Positions 56,729 through 64,000 of a DNA stretch of 64,000 bases are shown here, piece after piece; positions within the stretch are counted from its first letter, which is position 1; each line of letters begins with the position of its first letter. A program made the translations under genes and the position numbers. The DNA lies in the NCBI GenBank assembly GCA_036852015.1, contig JAANDG010000463.1, forward strand, positions 32,501 to 96,500, given 5' to 3'. The notes under the pieces were generated by a model, which saw only the letters and a list, made by a program, of their open reading frames with translations, was not told the DNA's origin and searched no databases. The DNA is from Pelodera strongyloides. Lineage: Eukaryota > Nematoda > Chromadorea > Rhabditida > Rhabditidae.

Positions 56729-59572
56729 TCTCTGAGGAATAGATGGAAATTACATTATCAATCTCAAACTGATCCTCATAGACTTATACTTCATCAATCG
56801 GAAGGAAAATCAAACTAAACACAATACAATACGAGCTAGAATTCGGAATTCGGAAACATGGCAGATACCAGAATCCTTAGGAAAATACTAAATAGAAAAT
56901 GTGATTTATCTTTCCAACGTGTGTTTGAATTTAGATCGCACAGTTATTCTCCTCGTAGTGGCATATATAGGATTGGAATTAATGGCGCAACAAGAAATGT
57001 TCAGAATCATTCATTTGTCAATAGAACTTCGCTTATGATGATGTTCATGATGAAAAGGCCAGGTACCGATAAACGTGTTCACCGAAAAAACATGCAAAGG
57101 GCACTACATGCAAAACACTTGTGTCACAAATTGCAAGCCGCTTAGGATTGGCTCCAAAAATTGACCGCCGATCCAGCGCCACTTGCACGCCAACCTTTTG
57201 GGGAACCGGGACCACACGCTAGGTTTTGGGAGAGAGAAGTACGCCTTTTTGAAAACAGTTATTAACTACTAATGATAGTAATGCCCTACTAAAGAATTTG
57301 ATCCTGGATTATGCGAGAGTTCTGTCATTCGAACGCAATTTTTTTATCAAATAAAGCAAAACGTGGGTGAAATCCGCTACTAGACGCACACAAAAGAAAA
57401 CACAAGGCAGAAGCAATTCGAACAATTTGCAGTTATTTATATCTGCTCATTGAAACGCACTTTGCATGGAAAAAATAATGAAATATGTAAAGTCAACAGC
57501 GAATGCCTACTGTTGCTTCCGTGAGATAAATGAAGTAAATAGTAGGCCAATTTAAAGCGGTGTAACAGCCGGTTTTTGAAACGTATATCAAATAACTCGC
57601 ACTCCGTGCATTGTATGCAAATGAGTACGATTAGAATAAAAGTAAATTGACCCCAATTCGACCCAAATACATAGGAACATAGGAAAGCAGTTGTCCAACA
57701 TACAGTACAGAAACCGGATGTTATATAGCTTTAACATAAATAATTAATTGAGCCATAAGAACTAATTCATGAGTTAACGACAGATATGACTCTAAACTAA
57801 GTCTTGCAAAGCGATTTGTTTTCTATAAAATGGAGCATTTTGAGCAACTAATAAGCAAAGCAATCTGCGAAAAAGAAAGAAAACAAATACACAGACTGTT
57901 AGACCATAGAAATAGCACTATTTATTTGAGAGAATAGACTGTTAGAGAGCACATCTGATACGACCTTCACTGTAGTTTGTATTCACAAGAAGGCATATCA
58001 TACGTTATTTCGCTATCATTCATGGGCAAACATACATAGAAACGAAACCATTTGGCGACGGTTTTCGGTATTTCCGTGGGCCAAACCATTTGGTGGCCAC
58101 TTAGCGACCACTTTAAGTTTTTCCGAAAACCGTCAGCAACTGGTCAGCAAAAATTTTTCGGTATAGAGCATTTGGTGACCCACCTTTACAACCTTCCTTT
58201 ACAACCTTTATAGGGTTTTCAAGAATTATTTTACAAAATCAGTATTTGTGCTACTTTGTATAGTTTCTGCTAGTATTGACGATCTACACACGTGAAAAAC
58301 CTTTATATCTAGAATACATATAACGTGGCCCAGACGAATGAGAAAGAGAGACAAGGAGAGAGGGGGCCGGGAGAGATAGAGAGAGAGAGCTGGGAGAAAG
58401 AGAGAATCCTGGGAGAGAGCGCCGGCCTGATAAGAAAATGTTTGAAATATAATCATGGATTAGTGACCAGAGAGCGTAGAGCGAAGCTTAAACCGAAACA
58501 GGATGTCTTCTATAAGTAAAAGGGCGGTGAACCTTACAAACACCCAAAATCTCTATGCATTGATAACAAAACTATTATGCATTATCAGAGCGAAGAGCTA
58601 TAAATGGAAGACATAATTACGTCAACGACCTTTTCAAATAAATAAAATTTTATACTGTTTATTTCATATTCACTATATATATTCGCTATTAATGCAGCAC
58701 TATTAAAGCAATAGCAAATTGTCACGCCCAGCCCACAAAATGCGTCTCCCATTTTTTTCTATTTCTATTCATATTTTTATTTTCGTTATGAACAGGACAT
58801 GGTCCAAATCACAACGCTGACCCATAACGGGCGTGCCCATAAACACATTTTGATTGAAATAAGAAGATAATCTACTCCATTTCTTATTGTTAGTTTAACC
58901 CAGTGTAAACAATATATTTGCAAACCCAACTATTTTATAAACATCCGGTCCTTATTGTGATTATAGATCGGTAGTGAGCTTGTAAATTCCGAAATTACAG
59001 GCTTGAACATTTTAGATAAAAAAAAGCTCTTGCAGACAAGACACAAGTGATAAAGATAGGTAAGAGAGTGGTCTTCCTCGAACAGTGATAGAGAGAGTCA
59101 GAGAAAAAGAGTAACCGAGTGATTCCAAATGGGGGTGTATAAACAGTGTCCGTAAACACATTCTCAATATAGATACGGCCCAAGTCAGCAAATATAGTCA
59201 CTATCTGAAAAACGCCAAATTTTCATAACGTTATTTGTTGCGACCACGGTTCACTCTTTTAATGAAAGAAAATTTTCAATAAAATTACTCTCTCGTAAAG
59301 ATAGAAAGCCTTAATTCTACAATAAGCAAATATAAGAAAACCTCGAAATTTTTGCAGGAAATTTTCATGAGCATTAGTTTGAGTTTACACAAGTTTCAAG
59401 CGATTAACAGTACAAGACATATTCCCCCCTTTTTAACAGTTTCATGAAACAGTTTGTTTTCTTAATTCCGTCAATATGATATTTTATTGCATTGTTCCTT
59501 ATTTTATTCATGTTGTATGGACGACGTTGTTTTTACTTAACAACATTATTTTTTATTTTTTAGTAGAAAATT
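56729..59572. other. Divergent intergenic region C11orf54 / PLC-beta
   Basis: The region should hold both promoters. The 95-residue frame at 56858-57145 (+) has no recognisable motif or splice context and I do not call it a gene. Other contents: a MITE (57551-57734), an inverted GACGGTTTTCGG/CCGAAAACCGTC pair at 58056-58133 with repeated CCATTTGGTG words, and a GA-rich tract at 58340-58420. Confidence 0.45.
57551..57734. repeat. MITE, TTTAAAGCGG family
   Basis: TTTAAAGCGGTGTAACAGCC then GGTTTTTGAAACGTAT at the left; AGAAACCGGATGTTATATAG then CTTTAA at the right. The inner section ATGCAAATGAGTACGATTAG and GACCCCAATTCGACCC matches the copy at 51639-51822. Confidence 0.85.
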
Positions 59573-62500
59573 ATGAAGGTTGATTCCTATTTTCAAGTCG
59601 GTGAGCGATTTTTCAAGTGGAGTAATGTGAGTTTTTTTATGAATTAAAATATGTGTCTTTTCCTTCAAATAAATATTCTTCTTATGCAAGATCTGTTATA
59701 TTGTACTAGAAAAAATATTATAAAGTCATCAGAGACAGAGAGAGAGAGAGAGAGAGAGAACTATGTATGTTTGTACTGCGCACTGGCTACCTAGGGTGGG
59801 AGCAACTGCCGGCTGGCGCTCATAATTTTATGGCCATAACTGCGCGGCACAACATCTACAGCTAAATTTATTTTAGAAACGAAACCGAAAGGAGGACTGC
59901 AGTGTTAAGATGTATATTGATCCTAATGGACATATTTTGTACTGGAGGAAACGCTCATATGATACAGAAATGGTAGGATATGAGTACATTGGTACATTCT
60001 ACGTTACCAATTAATAAATCAATAAACCGGTATATGGTATATGGTAGATAGAATATGGTATATGATATAGAATATGGTATATGGTATAGAATATGGTATA
60101 TGGTATAGAATATGGTATATAGTATAGAATATTGTTGGAGCGCATATGATGAGCAATGTAATTTGAGTCGGTGTAATTCAAAATATTTATCCCACTTCAT
60201 TGAATTTTTATATTTATAAAATAAGTAACTGCAGGAATGGAGCCACATATACGTGGATGAAATAGTTGACGTCCGAACGGGGAAATACGCAGACACACGA
60301 TATGTGAGCGAAACAAAATTTTTTTTCTTTTTTTTAATTAGGCTTCGTAAATGTGTTGATGTTGAGCCTATACTTCATTTGGCGGAGAAAAGTCGCCCAA
60401 CACATTGCGAAAAACTTATTGAAATAGTAAGGAAGTTTCATGGTGGGACTCACAGTTTTTCGTATATTGCTTTTTTGAACCAACAGGAAACTCCTTTTAA
60501 ATTTGAACATTCCAGCTCGCCGGCAACAACGAAGTCCGTGAGCAACTGATGACTATTGTCACAAACGCAGATTTTGTTCACCCACATTTTCACACGTTTA
60601 TGCACGAAACCAGTGTGGTTGGTCACTTAGAATACAATTAGATTTTGTGGTTGGATCATCAGATATGCAGATCCAGATGGAGTACCTTTAAAAATTTGCC
60701 TAGCTTTTATCTATAGTGCACTGTTTACATTAGTGTAAAAGCAAATATAAAAATATGTTAGTATGAAAAAAAGCAAGTATGAAAATGTCTGAAGAATGGA
60801 TGGACAACATTCCTACGTCCTACACGGTTGTGGCTAACAACTAGTAAAAGTAAACATAATCAATAAAATACAAATCTCTTGCAGGATGTGCTACAGAAAT
60901 GGGCTCAATTCATCTTCGACCTATCACAAAGTCGTCGAAAGGAGTATCACGGACTTCAGTTTTATATTCTCCGACAGTTCGCCCCAATACGATTTCCACC
61001 CATTGACCCAAGGATTCCAGTTAATCAGTTAGTTACTTTATTTCTTTTTTCAAAACACAAGACCGAATTGCGGTACACACTCGCTTTTACTGTTGTAATC
61101 CGATAAGTGATGTCCTACCAAAATGTGAGACAGTGAAAGCACCACGCATTACAAACAAGCGCCAATATCAGGCACACATTTGGCGCATACTTTGATAGCC
61201 GTATATTATATGCACTTGTTTTCAAAGCTGACGAACGAAGTAGTAGTAGAGCTCAGAGCCATGGAAAACATACACCACGGAAAAGATACCGTATCAGAAA
61301 GTCAGTTGATTTATAGAATTGCCAAGATCCTCCGACCGTATTCGCAAAACCGACAACCTTTGGAAAAAGTGATCAGTTCATTGTTCAACAAACAGGATTT
61401 CATTCTCAAGTGAGTCACTTGTAAAGATGTATTTTTAAATCAATTAGATTTCGGGAAACTTGGTAAAAGATTATACTGACATTATGAAAGAACTTCTTGA
61501 ACTGCCTTTGTTTACTATATTTTCTATTATGTTACAAGACTTATCAAGCTAATTCTTCCAGAAAAGACCTCACCGATGAAGTTCTAATGGATACTGTAGC
61601 CTATGTGATTCCGAGGCCAGAAGTACAGGAAATATTCAGAAAACTGTGAGTATTTTACGTTTCATTTAGTACTATGTACAAAGCTGAAAAGTTAATCAAA
61701 CTTAATTATAATAACCGAGAAACATTGCAGAAGTGACAAAAAGAAGACAAATGGCGAGCCAGTTATCAGTAGAAGAGCGTTCAGTGAGTTTGTATCACAA
61801 TCATCTACCCACACGCATAGTTTGCACACAGTTACAAAACTAGCACTGTTAGTTCAGAATTCAAGCATTGTCCACTCATGATATTTACACATTTTTCCTC
61901 TCCAAGTTTAAAGCGAAATATCGGCCGGTTTCTGAACGTATCGTGGACAAATTTCTTTCGTATTTATGCTAATTTGTTCGAATTTAGCTCGTTTTTTTAT
62001 TCTAATTTATGTTCATTTGCATAGGCTGCATAAGAATGCTGGTGTACTCGATGTGTTTCAACAACCGACCGGTATTTGGTATTTCGCTTTAAACTGTATT
62101 AATTTGAGGTGAATTTGTGATGTCCCGTCAAAGGGATCCCCGTCTAAACGAGGTCCTCTTCCCCGCTCCGACCAGCAGACAATTCGACTTTCTGGTCAAG
62201 AAATACTCATCTGACAGTGAGTTTTCGTTTTATTTTTATTTGTTTCCTTTCTACGTTTCTACTGAAGGCATGAAGGGGCTATCTTGGCAAAAATCTTCGT
62301 CTACGACATGGTCGAAAGTAGATCACATTCTTTTGCATGGGCACAACACAGTGCTCACTTCGCTGTATGCATATAATTATAACTTTGTTTTACTCTTATT
62401 TTAATTTCTGCTCAAAAAAATGCAAATAGGCTGTAAAATAGCACATGCAGGTTATTAAATATTAAAGTTTTTACTGATGTTTTCCCATCTGTCTCATATT

Positions 62501-63536
62501 GTTAGCATAGCTTACTTTTTATTCCTGTGTTATACTACGGTATAATTGGGGTAGATTCCATAAACGTGAAACATTGGCCGGTGCGCGGCGGCCTAAACGC
62601 TTGGGCCCAGCTGTGACGGCCCAGCCGTTTCGGGTCCAGTGTAAACCAATTTTACTCAGTGATCGTGTTATAACTTCAGATGAAAACCTCACTTGCTTGG
62701 AATTCTTGCGTTTCCTGATGAGCGACTACAGTGCCGATATGGACAGCAAAATGATGGAATTAAACACTGAAGAGTTGCATCATCCACTACCACATTATTA
62801 TATTTCATGCAGTCATAACACGTATCTCACAGGTAAGTTTAAGGGTGTAACTGGCAGTCCCACATCTCAGCACTCCCTTCTTAAACCTGGCTAGGGGCAA
62901 TGGGCCTCTGTATAAGACCACAAAACTATCCCACTCAGGTGCCCAAATGATGCAGACCAAGTTGATTTCGTCCATAAAACACGACGTCACTCGATCGGAT
63001 GTGGAAATTTATAGACAGGTATTTAAAAAAATGTTTTCAGTATGTTAATTATTACATATCAATAATGTTGTACATAATTAATGGTTGCTAATTATATAAA
63101 TTTACCTGCTTTAAGTTAAAGACCTATGTAGATATTTAAAGGTGTATCTAATTTTGCATTCAGACTCTTCTGAGTGGATGTCGTTGTGTGGAATTGGACT
63201 GTTGGGATGGGGGAGATGGGGAACCGGTTATAACTCACGGTCCCACAGAGATTACCCTGCTGAATACTGTACCATTCAGGGTGAGGAATCAATAATTTGC
63301 CATTTCCTTTGGTGCGCCAGGAGCGCGCCATATGTGCCCGAACAAACCATGTTGCCTATGTCCGCAGACGTCCTGCGCTCAAGTGGCTCTCACTGAGCGC
63401 GCGGCGCGGAACGAAAAAAATATGAAGATATTTTCTTTCAGGATGTGGTCGAAGCAATAGATGAAAGTGCATTCAAGACATCTCCCCTTCCAGTGGTTCT
63501 CTCAATTGAAAATCATTGTTCGGTACCGCAACAAAA
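59573..63536 (+). CDS. Phospholipase C-beta (partial, runs off right edge)
   Basis: PLC-beta cleaves PIP2 to IP3 and diacylglycerol downstream of Gq. Exons seen: 59573-59626, 59877-59972, 60235-60303, 60516-60617, 60885-61019, 61228-61409, 61562-61645, 61731-61783, 62109-62216, 62680-62832, 62939-63018, 63164-63280, 63442-63536; about 442 residues, then open phase into an unseen exon. An N-terminal PH-like part ([26 protein letters not shown]) and EF-hand-like region ([12 protein letters not shown]) lead to [12 protein letters not shown], a PLC-beta hallmark. The X domain has SHNTYLT (His near 340), [12 protein letters not shown] (Glu and Asp near 382 and 384) and VITHG (His near 397), the catalytic and Ca-binding residues, then [18 protein letters not shown]. 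The start ATG is in a short first exon and may not be the only one. Nematodes have more than one PLC-beta, so I give no symbol. Confidence 0.88.
60031..60131. repeat. Minisatellite, TATAGAATATGGTATATGG unit
   Basis: About five copies of a 19-20-bp A/T-rich unit (ATATGGTATATGGTATAGA) with small variants lie in the PLC-beta intron 59973-60234. Confidence 0.85.
61907..62093. repeat. MITE, TTTAAAGCGG family
   Basis: TTTAAAGCGAAATATCGGCC then GGTTTCTGAACG at the left; CAACAACCGACCGGTATTTG then GTATTTCGCTTTAAA at the right. It includes the GTTCATTTGCAT word. It lies in the PLC-beta intron 61784-62108, and its right end is some 15 bp from the next acceptor. Confidence 0.85.
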
Positions 63537-64000
63537 GTTTGTTTTTACGTTTTTAAGAGTAGTTCGAGGCTTTCATCTGACTCCCTTTAGCAGGTATAGG
63601 CATAGGGAATATAAATTATTTTCTCTTGCCAAATACAAAAATTTAGAGCAAATTCCCCCAGTATGGGATGAGTATAACGTGTCACATTTCATTAACCGCA
63701 ATGGATACATTTAAAACTTTACAAATCAATATACAAACAACTCTGTTCTTCTACTGCACGTTTCCCGCGAAACAAAAATAAATCCCGCGTTTCCTGGCAG
63801 CTAATCATCCAATCCCACGCAATAAGAAAAGTCACATGTTTCTTGACAGATTAGCGAATCATGTTCCGCAATAAAACACTAGGCAAGGCCTAGTGTTAGC
63901 GGCAAAGCCCCTAATTAGCGCTCGCAATAAGGACGGAATCCCGCGTTTCCCGCTTGTTTGGGAGGAAACGTGGGATTACGATTACCGCTAAACTGCGAAT
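63537..64000. other. PLC-beta intron, right edge
   Basis: The sequence after the GT donor at 63537 has no further exon recognisable as PLC-beta X domain. It contains repeated words such as CCCGCGTTTCC and CCCGCAATAA in both orientations between 63750 and 63970 (for example ATCCCGCGTTTCC twice), which may be a repeat continuing past the window. Confidence 0.5.

Noticed and set aside
56858..57145. 95-codon ATG frame MADTRILRKILNRK
   Set aside because: No recognisable domain and no splice partners; the composition is not unlike random intergenic DNA, and it lies in a divergent promoter region.

Overview
The window is eukaryotic and almost certainly from a nematode. Genes are split by GT-AG introns, and every ORF of interest is an exon rather than a complete gene. 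Nematode origin rests on three things: a flp-12-type neuropeptide precursor with the peptide RNKFEFIRFG, a spe-42/spe-49-type sperm membrane protein, and a 22-nt match (21/22) to spliced leader SL1. Introns are many and often long, and small inverted-repeat transposons are common, so a compact Caenorhabditis-like genome is unlikely. All gene models were assembled by eye from splice sites, reading phase and family motifs. Each complete model adds up to a whole number of codons.

Layout, left to right. 1-2775: no gene seen. 2776-4131 (-): a four-exon gene with a SERTA-like motif. 4132-7155: no gene seen. 7156-8437 (+): a FAM162/UPF0389 mitochondrial membrane protein. 8911-15865 (+): a 21-exon PGAP1 GPI inositol-deacylase. 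16624-19092 (+): a MAX-like bHLH-zipper factor. 19938-23985 (-): flp-12. 26700-32795 (+): a CDC25 phosphatase. 34911-40799 (+): an unrecognised coiled-coil/low-complexity protein with a LINE fragment in one intron. 41622-50151 (+): a DC-STAMP/RING sperm protein of the SPE-42/SPE-49 type. 50396-56728 (-): a C11orf54/DUF1907 zinc ester hydrolase. 59573 to beyond the right edge (+): a phospholipase C-beta.

The neighbours do not form a pathway. The set mixes housekeeping functions (GPI-anchor remodelling, cell cycle, PLC signalling), transcription (MAX, SERTA) and nematode-specific functions (FLP peptide, sperm-egg fusion). FAM162 and PGAP1 are close enough (473 bp) to be tandem neighbours with a short intergenic gap; the others are farther apart.

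Mobile DNA accounts for much of the rest. There are about eight copies of one palindromic MITE with TTTAAAGCGG ends, further inverted-repeat elements that also end in TTAA, a tRNA-derived SINE family (three copies), retroposon tails ending in (TAAA)n, and a 5'-truncated LINE with a visible target-site duplication. The most unusual locus is 52390-52495 (-), inside a C11orf54 intron: an SL1-like leader directly followed by a GT donor, a hairpin and a hammerhead-like core.
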